From assembly GCF_013378445.1 (NCBI RefSeq), contig NZ_JABXYK010000003.1, positions 124,001 through 188,000 on the forward strand: 64,000 bases of DNA, read 5' to 3'. The notes below the pieces were generated by a model that saw only the letters and a list, made by a program, of their open reading frames with translations, had not been told where the DNA came from and ran no database searches. This DNA comes from Mycoplana rhizolycopersici (lineage in GTDB: Bacteria; Pseudomonadota; Alphaproteobacteria; Rhizobiales; Rhizobiaceae). Positions 24,737-34,498 of the stretch are shown here, one piece after another. Position numbers and translations under genes: made by a program. Each line of letters starts with the position of its first letter. The first letter of the stretch is position 1.

Positions 24737-27568
24737 ATGGACAGCAAAGTAACGGTTCCGGCCCATTCCGGCCTGCTTGACGTCGCAACACTCCGGGCAC
24801 GGTGCGAATTCATCGCCAGCGCGCATGCCGAATATCGCGACCGCATGCGTGCGGCCCTTCTAGCCGAACTCAAGAGCGCCTATCAGCAGGGGCGGGAGCA
24901 GGCCCGCGAGCTTCTGTTTAACGACGGCAGTGGCCTTGCCTGCGCCGCCCGGCTTTCCTGGCTGCAGGACCAGATCATCACTGTTCTGCACGATTTCGCG
25001 CTGAACCACGTCTTCAGCGCCGCAATGGCGCCGGAGGCCGCCCGCATCACTGTGACCGCCGTCGGCGGCTACGGTCGCGGCACGCTGGCGCCGGGGTCGG
25101 ATATCGACCTTCTCTTCCTGTTGCCGACAAAGCCGCAGCCATGGAGCGAGCCGGCGATCGAATTCATGCTTTACGTGTTGTGGGACATGGGCTTCAAGGT
25201 CGGCCATGCGACCCGCAACATCGAGGAATGCATCACGCTCTCCAAGGGCGACATGACGATCCGCACCGCGATCCTCGAAGCGCGCTACCTTTGCGGTTCG
25301 CACCTCCTCTTCGACGAGCTAGCCGTGCGCTTCGAGCGTGAGATCATGCGCGGAACCGGCCCGGAATTCATTGCCGCCAAGCTTGCCGAGCGCGACGAAC
25401 GCCATCGCAAGGCCGGCGACACGCGCTACCTGGTCGAGCCGAATGTCAAGGAAGGCAAGGGCGGCCTTCGCGACCTGCATACCCTGTTCTGGATCGCCAA
25501 GTACTATTATCGGATCCGCGACCCTGAGGACCTGATCAAGCTCGGCGTCCTGTCCCGCCACGAATACAAGGTGTTCCAGAAGGCGGACGATTTCCTCTGG
25601 GCTGTGCGCTGCCACCTGCATTTCCTGACCGGCAAGGCGGAAGAACGCCTCTCCTTCGACGTCCAGTCCGAGATCGCGGCCTGCCTGGGTTACCAGCCGC
25701 ATCCCGGCCTTTCGGCCGTCGAGCGCTTCATGAAGCATTATTTCCTCGTGGCGAAGGATGTGGGCGACCTGACGCGCATCTTCTGCGCCGCGCTGGAGGA
25801 CCAGCAGGCCAAAGAGGCGCCGGGCTTCACCGCCGCAATCAGCCGCTTCACCCGGCGCAGTCGCAAGATCGCCGGCACACTGGATTTCGTCGAGGATCGC
25901 GGGCGGATCACGATCGCCAATGCCGATGTGTTCAAGCGCGACCCGGTCAACCTGATCCGGCTCTTCCATATCGCCGACATCAACGAACTGGAGTTTCATC
26001 CCGACGCCCTGAAGCTCGTTACGCGCTCGCTGCGGCTGATCAACAATGCGCTGCGGGAAAACGACGAGGCGAACCGGCTTTTCCTGTCCATCCTCACGTC
26101 GCCGCGCGATCCGGCGCTGATCCTCAGGCGGATGAACGAGGCGGGCGTGCTGGGGCGCTTCATCCCCGATTTCGGCAAGATCGTCGCGATGATGCAGTTC
26201 AACATGTATCATCACTATACGGTCGACGAGCACCTCATCCGTTCCGTCGGCGTGCTGGCGGCGATCGACCAGGGCCGAGAGACGGACCTGCATCCGCTGG
26301 CCGGCCAGATCATGCCGGGGATCGAGGACCGCGTGCCGCTTTACGTGGCGGTGCTGCTGCACGACGTCGCCAAAGGCCGGCCCGAGGATCATTCCATTGC
26401 CGGCGCCCGCGTCGCGCGCAAGCTGTGCCAGCGCTTCGGACTGACGCCGAAGCAGACCGAACTGGTCGTCTGGCTGATCGAGGAGCATCTGGCCATGTCG
26501 CTGGTGGCGCAGACGCGCGACCTGAACGACCGCAAGACGATCGTCGACTTCGCCGAAAAAGTGCGGTCGATGGAGCGGCTGAAGATGCTGCTCGTGCTGA
26601 CGGTGTGCGATATCCGCGCAGTCGGCCCCGGCGTGTGGAACGGCTGGAAAGGTCAGTTGCTGCGTACGCTCTACTACGAGACCGAGCTTCTGCTGTCCGG
26701 CGGCTTTTCGGAAGTGTCGCGCAAGGAACGCGCCAAGGCTGGTCGTGAAAAGCTCTACGAAGCCCTCTCCGACTGGAGCCAGAAGGACCGCAAGGCCTAT
26801 AGCCGCCTGCACTACGACCCCTATCTGCTCACCGTCTCGCTGGAAGACCAGGTGCGGCATGCGGGCTTCATCCGCGATGCCGACAAGGCGGGGCAGGCTC
26901 TGGCGACGATGGTGCGCACGGACTCCTTCCACGCCATCACCGAGATCACGGTGCTGTCGCCGGACCATCCGCGGCTTCTGACGGTGATCGCCGGCGCCTG
27001 TGCCGCTGCGGGCGCCAACATCGTCGATGCGCAGATCTTTACGACGTCCGACGGGCGCGCACTGGACACGATCCTCGTCAACCGCGAATTTCCCAACGAC
27101 GCCGACGAAACGCGCCGCGCCGCCAACATCGGCAAGATGATCGAGGACGTGCTGTCGGGTCGCAAGCGCCTGCCGGAGGTCATTGCAAACCGCACGCGCG
27201 GCCGCAAGCGCTCGAAGACCTTTACCGTGCCGCCCGCGGTCACGATCTCCAACGCCTTGTCGAACAAGTTCACCGTTATCGAGATCGAGTGCCTCGACCG
27301 CCCGGGCCTGCTTTCCGAGGTAACGGCGGTGCTGTCCGATCTTTCGCTGGACATCGCCTCCGCCCACATCACAACCTTCGGCGAGAAGGTGATCGATACC
27401 TTCTACGTCAACGACCTGCTCGGCCACAAAATCACCAATGAGAACCGGCAGGGCAATATCGTTGCGCGGCTGAAGGCCGTCATGGCCGAAGAGGCGGACG
27501 AGGCGCGCGATCGGATGCCGCCGGGCATGGTCGCGCCCTTGGGCGCGCAATCAGGGACCAGGGAATGA
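24737..27568 (+). CDS. glnD: Bifunctional PII uridylyltransferase/uridylyl-removing enzyme GlnD
   Basis: A 943-residue nitrogen sensor that uridylylates PII proteins when glutamine is low and removes UMP when it is high. Order: nucleotidyltransferase (about 110-230) with [19 protein letters not shown], an HD domain (about 520-620) with [15 protein letters not shown], and two C-terminal ACT domains (about 735-820 and 845-925) that bind glutamine. Start ATG 24737 ([12 protein letters not shown]) is chosen; upstream frame is not conserved-looking. Its stop overlaps murJ by ATGA. With rpoN, ptsN and ihfB it makes this window rich in nitrogen-control genes. Confidence 0.97.
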   Translation: MDSKVTVPAHSGLLDVATLRARCEFIASAHAEYRDRMRAALLAELKSAYQQGREQARELLFNDGSGLACAARLSWLQDQIITVLHDFALNHVFSAAMAPEAARITVTAVGGYGRGTLAPGSDIDLLFLLPTKPQPWSEPAIEFMLYVLWDMGFKVGHATRNIEECITLSKGDMTIRTAILEARYLCGSHLLFDELAVRFEREIMRGTGPEFIAAKLAERDERHRKAGDTRYLVEPNVKEGKGGLRDLHTLFWIAKYYYRIRDPEDLIKLGVLSRHEYKVFQKADDFLWAVRCHLHFLTGKAEERLSFDVQSEIAACLGYQPHPGLSAVERFMKHYFLVAKDVGDLTRIFCAALEDQQAKEAPGFTAAISRFTRRSRKIAGTLDFVEDRGRITIANADVFKRDPVNLIRLFHIADINELEFHPDALKLVTRSLRLINNALRENDEANRLFLSILTSPRDPALILRRMNEAGVLGRFIPDFGKIVAMMQFNMYHHYTVDEHLIRSVGVLAAIDQGRETDLHPLAGQIMPGIEDRVPLYVAVLLHDVAKGRPEDHSIAGARVARKLCQRFGLTPKQTELVVWLIEEHLAMSLVAQTRDLNDRKTIVDFAEKVRSMERLKMLLVLTVCDIRAVGPGVWNGWKGQLLRTLYYETELLLSGGFSEVSRKERAKAGREKLYEALSDWSQKDRKAYSRLHYDPYLLTVSLEDQVRHAGFIRDADKAGQALATMVRTDSFHAITEITVLSPDHPRLLTVIAGACAAAGANIVDAQIFTTSDGRALDTILVNREFPNDADETRRAANIGKMIEDVLSGRKRLPEVIANRTRGRKRSKTFTVPPAVTISNALSNKFTVIEIECLDRPGLLSEVTAVLSDLSLDIASAHITTFGEKVIDTFYVNDLLGHKITNENRQGNIVARLKAVMAEEADEARDRMPPGMVAPLGAQSGTRE

Positions 27569-29151
27569 GCCTCGTCAGGAAATTCGCCACTGTCGGCGGC
27601 GCAACGCTTGGCAGCCGCGTGCTGGGTTTCGCGCGCGAGACGCTGATGGCCGCCGCCCTCGGCACAGGCCCGATGGCTGACGCCTTCTACGCGGCATTCC
27701 GCTTTCCCAATCTTTTTCGCAGGCTCTTTGCCGAAGGCGCCTTCAACGCGGCCTTCGTGCCGTTGTTCGCCAAGGAGATTGAGGCGGGCGGCACCGATGG
27801 CGCCAAGCGTTTTTCCGAAGAAGTCTTCGGTGTCCTCTTCACCGTCCTGATGATCATCACCATCGCCATGGAACTGGCGATGCCGCTGCTCGTCTCCTGG
27901 ATCATCGCACCGGGCTTCGTCGGCGATCCGGAAAAGTTCGACGTGACGGTCGAGCTTGCCATCATCATGTTCCCCTATCTGATGTGCATGTCGCTGACGG
28001 CGATGCTGTCGGGCATGCTCAATTCGCTGCATCACTATTTCGCCGCCGCAGTGGCGCCCATCTTCCTCAACGTGGTGCTGATCGGCGCCCTCGGACTGGC
28101 CCTCTATTCCGGCGCCTCGCCGCTGGAAACGGCCCGCTATCTCTCCTGGGGCGTGCTTGCCGCGGGCGTCTTGCAGATGGCGGTTCTCTATGCCGGGGTG
28201 CTGCATGCGGGCATGCGCATCGGCTTTCGCTGGCCGCGGATAACGCCGAACGTGAAGCGCCTGCTCTGGCTGGCGCTGCCGGCTGCCGTTACCGGAGGCA
28301 TCACGCAGATCAACCAGATCATCGGCCAGATGATCGCCTCCACCAAGGAAGGCGCGATCTCGGTCCTGCAATATTCCGACCGGGTCTACCAGTTACCGCT
28401 CGGCGTCGTCGGCATCGCCGTCGGCGTCGTGCTCCTGCCGGAATTGGCCCGCGCGCTGAAGGCCGGCCACGACAAGGAAGCGGCCAACCTGCAGAACCGC
28501 TCGATGGAATTCGTGCTGTTCCTGACGCTGCCGGCTGCCGGTGCGCTGTGGGTGATTTCCGACGAGATCGTGCGCGTCCTCTACGAACGCGGGGCGTTTT
28601 CGCCCGAGACCACCTCCGTCGTCGCCGGCACGCTCGCCATCTACGGCCTCGGCCTGCCCGGATTCGTGATGATCAAGGCGCTCAATCCGGGTTTCTTCGC
28701 GCGCGAGGACACCAAGACGCCGATGCGCATCACCATGTGCTCGGTGGCGGTCAACTGCGTCCTCGCCGTCTCGCTGTTCCCCTTCTTCCACGAGCGCGGC
28801 ATCGCGACCGCGGAGGTGACGTCGGGGTGGCTGACGGCGATCTTCCTGTTTGTGACACTGGTGCGCCGGGGGCACTGGCCGCTGGACAAGGCCCTGGCCT
28901 GGCGCATCGCCCGGCTTCTCATCGCAACGCTCGTCATGGCCGTCAGCCTCAACTACGCCGCCGATGCCTTGGCCGCCCGGCTCGCGCCGACGGCGTCGCT
29001 GCTGGAGCAGGTCGCAGCGCTCGGCGCATTGGTAGCGCTGGCTATGGTGATCTATTTCGGCGTTGCCTTCCTCATCGGCGGCGCCGACCTCGGCATGATC
29101 CGCCGCAACGTCAAGCGCAAGGCTAAGCCTGCGCCGGAGAGCGGAGAATGA
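27565..29151 (+). CDS. murJ: Lipid II flippase MurJ (MviN)
   Basis: A 528-residue polytopic membrane protein of the MOP superfamily that flips lipid II for peptidoglycan synthesis. Seen: [21 protein letters not shown] at the N-terminus and the conserved [25 protein letters not shown] segment with the essential Arg residues, followed by about 13-14 hydrophobic segments. It is translationally coupled to glnD by ATGA, a common alphaproteobacterial pairing, and in turn its stop overlaps the next VOC gene. Confidence 0.96.
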   Translation: MSLVRKFATVGGATLGSRVLGFARETLMAAALGTGPMADAFYAAFRFPNLFRRLFAEGAFNAAFVPLFAKEIEAGGTDGAKRFSEEVFGVLFTVLMIITIAMELAMPLLVSWIIAPGFVGDPEKFDVTVELAIIMFPYLMCMSLTAMLSGMLNSLHHYFAAAVAPIFLNVVLIGALGLALYSGASPLETARYLSWGVLAAGVLQMAVLYAGVLHAGMRIGFRWPRITPNVKRLLWLALPAAVTGGITQINQIIGQMIASTKEGAISVLQYSDRVYQLPLGVVGIAVGVVLLPELARALKAGHDKEAANLQNRSMEFVLFLTLPAAGALWVISDEIVRVLYERGAFSPETTSVVAGTLAIYGLGLPGFVMIKALNPGFFAREDTKTPMRITMCSVAVNCVLAVSLFPFFHERGIATAEVTSGWLTAIFLFVTLVRRGHWPLDKALAWRIARLLIATLVMAVSLNYAADALAARLAPTASLLEQVAALGALVALAMVIYFGVAFLIGGADLGMIRRNVKRKAKPAPESGE

Positions 29152-29540
29152 CCCGCAGGATCGCGTTGGTGACGCTTGTCGTGCCCGACTACGACCGTGC
29201 AGTCGCGTTCTATTGCGGCGCGCTCCGCTTCGATCTCATCGAGGATACGCAGCTTCCCGACGGCAAGCGCTGGGTGGTCGTGCGTCCGAGTGGCGGTGAG
29301 AGGTCAGGCCTGCTTCTGGCCCGGGCGTCCGGCGAACGCCAGCGCGCGGCTATCGGCAACCAGGCCGGTGGCCGGGTCGGCTTCTTCCTGCATACGGACG
29401 ACTTCGAAAGCGATTTCGCTTCCTTCGTCGCCGCCGGCGTCCGCTTCCTCGAACAGCCGAGGACCGAGGCCTATGGCAAGGTCGCCGTGTTCGAGGATGT
29501 GTTCGGCAATACGTGGGACCTGCTGCAGCCCGCCGGATGA
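29148..29540 (+). CDS. VOC-superfamily protein
   Basis: A 130-residue protein starting [26 protein letters not shown], the usual VOC entry strand and helix, and ending VAVFEDVFGNTWDLLQP, the usual last strand. The first half carries LIEDTQLPDGKRWVVVRP, as in the group of small VOC proteins often annotated as glyoxalase or lactoylglutathione-lyase-like. Metal ligands are not fully clear by eye. The ATG overlaps the murJ stop, so it is translated from the glnD-murJ message. Function unknown. Confidence 0.85.
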   Translation: MTRRIALVTLVVPDYDRAVAFYCGALRFDLIEDTQLPDGKRWVVVRPSGGERSGLLLARASGERQRAAIGNQAGGRVGFFLHTDDFESDFASFVAAGVRFLEQPRTEAYGKVAVFEDVFGNTWDLLQPAG

Positions 29541-29547
29541 CCCGCAG

Positions 29548-30045
29548 TCAGCGCATTGCCACCACTTTCGACTTTGCCTTTTGCAGGCGTGCAAGGCCCC
29601 GTCCGCGACCGCTGCAATAGTTCCACCGCCGCTTCGGCCCCACGTCGACGTGGACGATGCCATTGCAATAGGTGCCGATACCGCCAATGCCCGGAGCCGT
29701 CTTCGCCGCAGCGACGATCCGGCTCACCGAGATGCCCGGCACCCTGATGTCGGCTGCCATGCATTTTCGGTGGTACGAGCCGCGGCGACCACCCGAGCGA
29801 TGCCCCGAGGTGACGAGCGGGCGCCGACCGGTCTGGGCGCCAATGTGTGCGAGGACCGCGTGCAGCCGGCCCGGAAAGCAGCCGTGTCGTACCTTCGACG
29901 TCTGCGTCGCATAGGCCAGTGTGATCCGCGTCTTGTCCTTCTTAAAATTCAGCTTCTTTTCGTCGTCGGCCTGCGCATCATCGATCGTCACGAGCGTCGA
30001 GAGTGCGAACAGGCCAGCCAGCAGCATGGAGCATGCTTTCCGCAT
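29548..30045 (-). CDS. Secreted M15-like (YcbK/DUF882-type) peptidase
   Basis: A 165-residue protein with a signal peptide (about 1-26, MLLAGLFALSTLVTIDDAQA). The mature part has VTSGHRSGGRRGSYHRKCMAADIRVPG, i.e. the His-x6-Asp zinc motif of peptidase M15, and a later HVDVGPKRRW supplying the last His. Such proteins cut peptide crosslinks in peptidoglycan or bind to it. Two extra Cys may pair in the periplasm. It is convergent with the VOC gene, 7 bases apart, and its promoter lies in the AT-rich gap before trpS. Confidence 0.82.
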   Translation of the reverse strand: MRKACSMLLAGLFALSTLVTIDDAQADDEKKLNFKKDKTRITLAYATQTSKVRHGCFPGRLHAVLAHIGAQTGRRPLVTSGHRSGGRRGSYHRKCMAADIRVPGISVSRIVAAAKTAPGIGGIGTYCNGIVHVDVGPKRRWNYCSGRGRGLARLQKAKSKVVAMR

Positions 30046-30338
30046 GATACCTCTCCCTGATCGGACCGGTCAGCAATGCTGATCGGGTAGCCACCACCCC
30101 CCTCAGGGAACTGAAATCCTAAAATAGGCTTTTGTGAGGATTTTATTGCTAATATTAGATACTGCTTAATAGGTATGCGGGCGATGCTGGATCTTGTCGC
30201 CACTTATCGCGGTGGCGCTGCCCATGCCGGTGGGGAATTCCGACCCTTGATTGTGCCGTGGCCCACGTGCATAAGCGCCGGCGTGAACCAGTTGCAGCGA
30301 CCGCTGCTTGGGCCCTCCACCAGCCTCACGAGGACATC

Positions 30339-31403
30339 ATGACCGCGTTCAAGCCGCTCGTCTTTTCCGGCGTCCAGCCGACGGGCAACCTCCATCTCGG
30401 AAACTATCTCGGCGCCATCCGCAAGTTCGTGGCCCTGCAGGAAAGCAACGACTGCATCTACTGCGTCGTTGACCTGCATTCGATCACCGCGCAACTCGTT
30501 CACGAGGATCTGATCGGTCAGATCCGCTCGATCGCCGCCGCCTTCATCGCCTCGGGCATCGATCCTGAAAAGCACATTGTTTTCAATCAGTCGGCGGTGC
30601 CGCAGCATGCGGAACTCGCCTGGGTATTCAATTGTGTCGCCCGCATCGGCTGGATGAACCGCATGACCCAGTTCAAGGACAAGGCCGGCAAGGACCGCGA
30701 GAACGCCTCGCTTGGTCTGCTGGCCTATCCGAGCCTGATGGCGGCGGATATCCTCGTCTACCGCGCCACTCATGTGCCGGTCGGCGACGACCAGAAGCAG
30801 CATCTGGAGCTCGCCCGCGACATCGCCATGAAGTTCAATCTCGACTTCAAGGAGAAGATCCGCGCCACCGGTACCGGCGTCGATATCGTCGTCGGCGAGG
30901 AGCCGGTGCACGCCTATTTCCCGATGGTCGAGCCGATGATCGAGGGTCCGGCCCCGCGCGTCATGTCTCTGCGCGACGGCACGAAGAAAATGTCGAAGTC
31001 CGACCCGTCCGATCTCTCCCGCATCAATCTTATGGATGATGCCGAGGCGATCTCGAAGAAGATCCGCAAGGCCAAGACCGATCCGGATGCTCTGCCGAGC
31101 GAGACCGAGGGGCTGAAAGGCCGGCCGGAAGCCGACAATCTCGTCGGCATTTATGCCGCACTCGCCGACACCTCCAAGGCCAACGTTCTGGCGCAGTTCG
31201 GCGGCCAGCAGTTCTCCGCCTTCAAGCCCGCCCTCATCGATCTGGCCGTCAGTGTGCTCTCGCCGGTCACGACGGAGATGCGCCGCCTGATGGACGATAC
31301 CGCCCACATCGACGCGATCCTGCGCAAGGGTGGCGAGCGGGCACGCGCGCGTGCTGAAAAGACGATGGCCGAGGTCGCAGACATCATCGGCTTCCTTCGG
31401 TAA
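30339..31403 (+). CDS. trpS: Tryptophanyl-tRNA synthetase
   Basis: A 354-residue class I aminoacyl-tRNA synthetase that charges tRNA-Trp. Seen: the HIGH-type motif [11 protein letters not shown] near residue 18, the tryptophan pocket [39 protein letters not shown] and the KMSKS loop KKMSKSD at about 222. ATG 30339 ([17 protein letters not shown]) fits other TrpS starts; the frame is open 27 codons further upstream. The gap before it (30046-30338) is AT-rich with a 7-base inverted repeat AAATCCT / AGGATTT at 30114-30143. Confidence 0.97.
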   Translation: MTAFKPLVFSGVQPTGNLHLGNYLGAIRKFVALQESNDCIYCVVDLHSITAQLVHEDLIGQIRSIAAAFIASGIDPEKHIVFNQSAVPQHAELAWVFNCVARIGWMNRMTQFKDKAGKDRENASLGLLAYPSLMAADILVYRATHVPVGDDQKQHLELARDIAMKFNLDFKEKIRATGTGVDIVVGEEPVHAYFPMVEPMIEGPAPRVMSLRDGTKKMSKSDPSDLSRINLMDDAEAISKKIRKAKTDPDALPSETEGLKGRPEADNLVGIYAALADTSKANVLAQFGGQQFSAFKPALIDLAVSVLSPVTTEMRRLMDDTAHIDAILRKGGERARARAEKTMAEVADIIGFLR

Positions 31404-31443
31404 GGACGGGTTGGCGCCTGCGCGCGTCGGCCGGCACTATGCT

Positions 31444-31471
31444 TGATCGTCCCCCGGCGGGAGGACGATCA
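31444..31471. terminator. Hairpin downstream of trpS
   Basis: Perfect nine-base stem TGATCGTCC (31444-31452) / GGACGATCA (31463-31471). No T-run follows, so termination is possible but not shown. Confidence 0.4.
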
Positions 31472-31585
31472 GTCGCGACAGGCCGCACAGGCGGACGTGA
31501 TGCGCTGCGACATTCGCCCTGACTAATTCCCATTGCCGGGATTTGGTATAAGCTGTGGCGGAAACATGGCGAAAGCGAGTGAGTA

Positions 31586-32077
31586 ATGGTATCGACACGA
31601 CTGTCACGTCTGGAGGGGCATCGCCGCAAGTTCCTGGCGATCGTCGACGAAACGCCCGAATGCCAGCGTGCCACTCATTATGCCGCGGCGCGCGCGAAGA
31701 ATTCGAATGGCGGCGTCGTCCTGCTCTACATCATCCCGGCGGGCGATTTCCGCGAATGGCTCGGCGTCGAGGAGATCATGCGTGCGGAGGCGCGCGAGGA
31801 AGCAGAGGCAGTCGTCGCCAAGGCGGCGCAGAGCGTACGAGAAACGCTCGGCATCGAACCCGAGATCGTGATCCGCGAGGGCATCGCGTCCGAGCAGATC
31901 AATGCGCAGATCGAGGACGACCGGGACATTGCGATCCTGGTGCTGGCGGCCGGTTCGGCAAAGGAGGGACCCGGACCGCTCGTCTCGTCGATCGGCGGGC
32001 GCGGGGCGGCCTTTCCGATTCCCGTAACCGTCATCCCGGAAAACCTCAGCGACGAGGAGATCGACGCGCTAAGCTGA
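31586..32077 (+). CDS. Universal stress protein UspA family
   Basis: A 163-residue single-domain Usp protein. The alpha/beta fold is seen from RKFLAIVDETPECQRATHYAAARA through GGVVLLYIIP to DIAILVLAAGS and the final FPIPVTVIPENL strand. The ATP-binding motif G-2x-G-9x-G(S/T) is incomplete: after AAGSAKEGPGPLVSSIGGRG the spacing is irregular, so ATP binding is uncertain. It lies between trpS and nfuA, all rightward, a neighbourhood common in rhizobia. Partners and stress are not indicated. Confidence 0.85.
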   Translation: MVSTRLSRLEGHRRKFLAIVDETPECQRATHYAAARAKNSNGGVVLLYIIPAGDFREWLGVEEIMRAEAREEAEAVVAKAAQSVRETLGIEPEIVIREGIASEQINAQIEDDRDIAILVLAAGSAKEGPGPLVSSIGGRGAAFPIPVTVIPENLSDEEIDALS

Positions 32078-32211
32078 ACGGTATCGTGCAACGGCCCTTC
32101 ATTATCCTGCACCAGCGGCTTGATGCGGAAGCCGGAAACGCCTATTTTCTTTTGAATAGTTCTAAACAGTTGGCCGCGGAGCCTTGAACCCGACGGCACG
32201 GAGACGAGACA

Positions 32212-32781
32212 ATGTTCATTCAGACGGAAACGACGCCGAACCCGGCAACCCTGAAGTTCCTGCCCGGAAAGATCGTGCTGGAAGAGGGCACGGCGGAATT
32301 CCGCGACGCAACCGAAGCCCAGGCCGCTTCTCCCTTGGCCGCACGCCTGTTCACCGTTCCCGGCGTCACCGGCGTCTTCTTCGGCTACGATTTCATCACC
32401 GTGACCAAGGACAATGCCGACTGGCAGCACCTCAAGCCGGCGATCCTCGGCAACATCATGGAACACTTCATGTCCGGCCAGCCGATCATGGCGGGCGGTG
32501 CGCTCGGCGGCGAGGAGAGCGACGAAGGCGAGTTCTACGACGAGGGTGATGAGGCGATCGTTGCGACGATCAAGGAACTGTTGGCGACCCGCGTTCGTCC
32601 CGCAGTCGCCCAGGATGGCGGCGATATCACCTTCAAGGGCTACCGCGACGGCCGCGTCTATCTCAACATGAAGGGCGCCTGCTCGGGTTGCCCGTCCTCC
32701 ACCGCCACGCTGAAGCACGGCGTGCAGAACCTGCTGCGCCATTTCGTACCGGAAGTTCAGGAAGTTGAAGCCGTCATGTAA
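32212..32781 (+). CDS. NfuA-type Fe-S cluster carrier (Nfu N-terminal plus NifU domain)
   Basis: A 189-residue scaffold/carrier for 4Fe-4S clusters. The N-terminal Nfu domain (about 1-88, MFIQTETTPNPATLKFLPG) is joined to a C-terminal NifU domain (about 108-185) with ACSGCPSS, whose two Cys at 157 and 160 hold the cluster across a dimer. The eukaryote-like N-domain is typical of alphaproteobacteria. The next gene, tsaB, starts 30 bases downstream, so co-transcription is likely. Confidence 0.93.
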   Translation: MFIQTETTPNPATLKFLPGKIVLEEGTAEFRDATEAQAASPLAARLFTVPGVTGVFFGYDFITVTKDNADWQHLKPAILGNIMEHFMSGQPIMAGGALGGEESDEGEFYDEGDEAIVATIKELLATRVRPAVAQDGGDITFKGYRDGRVYLNMKGACSGCPSSTATLKHGVQNLLRHFVPEVQEVEAVM

Positions 32782-32811
32782 AGACCGGCACCCCTCATGC
32801 GGGTGCCCACG

Positions 32812-33471
32812 ATGATCCTGCTGGCCATCGATACGTCCGGCAGCGGCTGCTTCGCGGCTATCCATGACAGTGCAGGCGACGTCACGCTCGGCATGGCCGG
32901 CGAGGATATCGGCCGCGGCCATGCCGAGCGGTTGATGGACTTCATCGACCAGGCCCTGGCAAATGCCGGCATCGAGATGGGGGCCGTCGATCGCATTGCC
33001 GTCACCGTCGGTCCAGGCTCGTTCACGGGCATCCGCGTCGGCGTCGCCGCCGCGCGCGGGCTGTCGCTTGCGCTCGGCGTCCCTTCGGTCGGCATCTCGA
33101 CTCTGGCGGCGATCGCGGCTGGATATCGGCAGGGCCGCCCGACCTCTCCCGTCTTCGTGGCCATGGATGCAAAGCGCGGCGAGGCCTACTGCCAGGCGTT
33201 TTCCGCAGACGGTGCGCCGATCGGCGAGGCGGCCGTGCTGTCGCTGGATGAAGCGAAGGCTGCCGCCCATGCGGCAGGCGGCGCAATCGTTGGTTCGGCC
33301 TCGGTCCTTCTCGGTGCGGGCGATGAGGGCGGCGCAGGCGCTGCGGTCGCCATTGACGCGGTGGCCCGCCTCGGTGTGCTAGCCGATCCCCGGGCCGACA
33401 GGCCGAAACCCCTTTACCTGCGCGGCCCGGACGCGAAACCCCAGGCCGGATTTGCCATTGCGAGGGCCTGA
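32812..33471 (+). CDS. tsaB: tRNA threonylcarbamoyladenosine modification protein TsaB
   Basis: A 219-residue ASKHA-fold protein that partners TsaD and TsaE in making t6A37 in ANN-decoding tRNAs. Seen: LLAIDTSGSGCFAA at the start, HAERLMDFIDQAL, and VTVGPGSFTGIRVGVAAARGL, the family signature; as usual, it lacks the metal-binding His pair of TsaD. ATG 32812 is chosen; an ATG five codons earlier (32797) is also in frame. rimI follows five bases later. Confidence 0.94.
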   Translation: MILLAIDTSGSGCFAAIHDSAGDVTLGMAGEDIGRGHAERLMDFIDQALANAGIEMGAVDRIAVTVGPGSFTGIRVGVAAARGLSLALGVPSVGISTLAAIAAGYRQGRPTSPVFVAMDAKRGEAYCQAFSADGAPIGEAAVLSLDEAKAAAHAAGGAIVGSASVLLGAGDEGGAGAAVAIDAVARLGVLADPRADRPKPLYLRGPDAKPQAGFAIARA

Positions 33472-33476
33472 ATTCC

Positions 33477-33968
33477 GTGTCGTTGACCGATTTCTTCATC
33501 CGCAAGCCCGAATTCGAAATCTTCCCGATCGAATCGGGGGATCGCGGCGTTCTGGCGAGTCTGCACAAGGCACGGTTCGCGCGCGCCTGGAGCGACGGCG
33601 AGTTTCATTCGCTGTTGTCACAGGAAACCGTCTTTGGCTTCGTGGCCTGGCAGATGAATGTTTCGGGCCGCCCCGCCGGTGGTTTCGTGCTGGCCCGTGC
33701 GGCGGCGGGCGAGGCCGAGATTCTCACCATTGGCGTCGATACGCGCTTCGAGCGATCAGGCCTTGGCTGGCGGCTGATGCAGGCGGCCTTGCGCGAGGCC
33801 CGCATGCGCGGCGCCGATGAAATATTCCTGGAAGTCGACGAGGGCAACCTGGCAGCACTCCGGCTGTACGAGAAGCTTGGTTTTGCCAAGGTGGGCGAGC
33901 GCAGGGCCTACTATGAGACTGTCGGCGGACGCTCCACGGCGCTTGTCATGCGGCGCGATCTTCGCTAG
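33477..33968 (+). CDS. rimI: RimI-like GNAT N-acetyltransferase
   Basis: A 163-residue GNAT protein with the acetyl-CoA site VDTRFERSGLGWRLMQAALREA and the later EVDEGNLAALRLYEKLGFAKVGERRAYY, which is the RimI-type ending. RimI acetylates the N-terminus of ribosomal protein S18; other protein N-termini are possible. It starts at GTG 33477. It sits directly after tsaB, an arrangement widely conserved in bacteria, which supports the name. Confidence 0.9.
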   Translation: MSLTDFFIRKPEFEIFPIESGDRGVLASLHKARFARAWSDGEFHSLLSQETVFGFVAWQMNVSGRPAGGFVLARAAAGEAEILTIGVDTRFERSGLGWRLMQAALREARMRGADEIFLEVDEGNLAALRLYEKLGFAKVGERRAYYETVGGRSTALVMRRDLR

Positions 33969-34032
33969 TCCCGATGAACGGGATACGCATCGGTGCGTTC
34001 CCGGACATGCGAGACAAGGGAGCCGGCGCGAG

Positions 34033-34461
34033 ATGGGGCAGGTCGAAAAAACGCTGGAAGAGCTTTGCGTCGAGCGCGGCATGCGCATGACCGAGCAGCG
34101 CCGCGTGATCGCCCGCGTGCTGGAGAGCTCCGCCGACCACCCGGACGTCGAGGAGCTCTACCGGCGCTCCGCCGAGGTCGATCCGCGCATCTCCATTTCT
34201 ACGGTCTATCGCACGGTGAAGCTGTTCGAGGACGCCGGGATCATCGAGCGCCACGATTTCCGCGATGGCCGCTCGCGCTACGAAACCGTTCCGGAAGAGC
34301 ATCACGATCACCTGATCGACTTGAAAAACGGCACGGTGATCGAGTTCCACTCGCCTGAAATCGAAGCGTTGCAGGAGAAGATCGCCCGCGAACACGGGTT
34401 CAAGCTCGTCGATCACCGGCTGGAGCTCTATGGCGTTCCACTGAAGAAGGAAGACGAGTAG
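34033..34461 (+). CDS. Fur-family metalloregulator (Fur/Mur type)
   Basis: A 142-residue Fur-family repressor. The winged helix (about 1-85) has MTEQRRVIARVL and ISISTVYRTVKLFEDAGII; the metal region has PEEHHDHLIDLKNGTVIEF with His 90, 91 and 93. The CxxC pair that binds structural zinc in E. coli Fur is absent (Asp 96 and Asn 99 in its place), as in rhizobial Fur/Mur proteins, some of which respond to manganese. Iron versus manganese cannot be told here. ATG 34033 has an AGCCGGCGCGAG ribosome region; rimI ends 64 bases upstream. Confidence 0.92.
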   Translation: MGQVEKTLEELCVERGMRMTEQRRVIARVLESSADHPDVEELYRRSAEVDPRISISTVYRTVKLFEDAGIIERHDFRDGRSRYETVPEEHHDHLIDLKNGTVIEFHSPEIEALQEKIAREHGFKLVDHRLELYGVPLKKEDE

Positions 34462-34498
34462 GCCGGCCGTCCGACGGCCGCCTGCTCGCAGGTTCCGC

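Noticed and set aside
25319-27550. 743-residue open frame on the minus strand
   Set aside because: Antisense to glnD; low-complexity-like composition, no ribosome site or motifs.
31726-33270. 514-residue open frame on the minus strand
   Set aside because: Spans uspA, nfuA and tsaB in antisense; it crosses real intergenic gaps and has no family signature.
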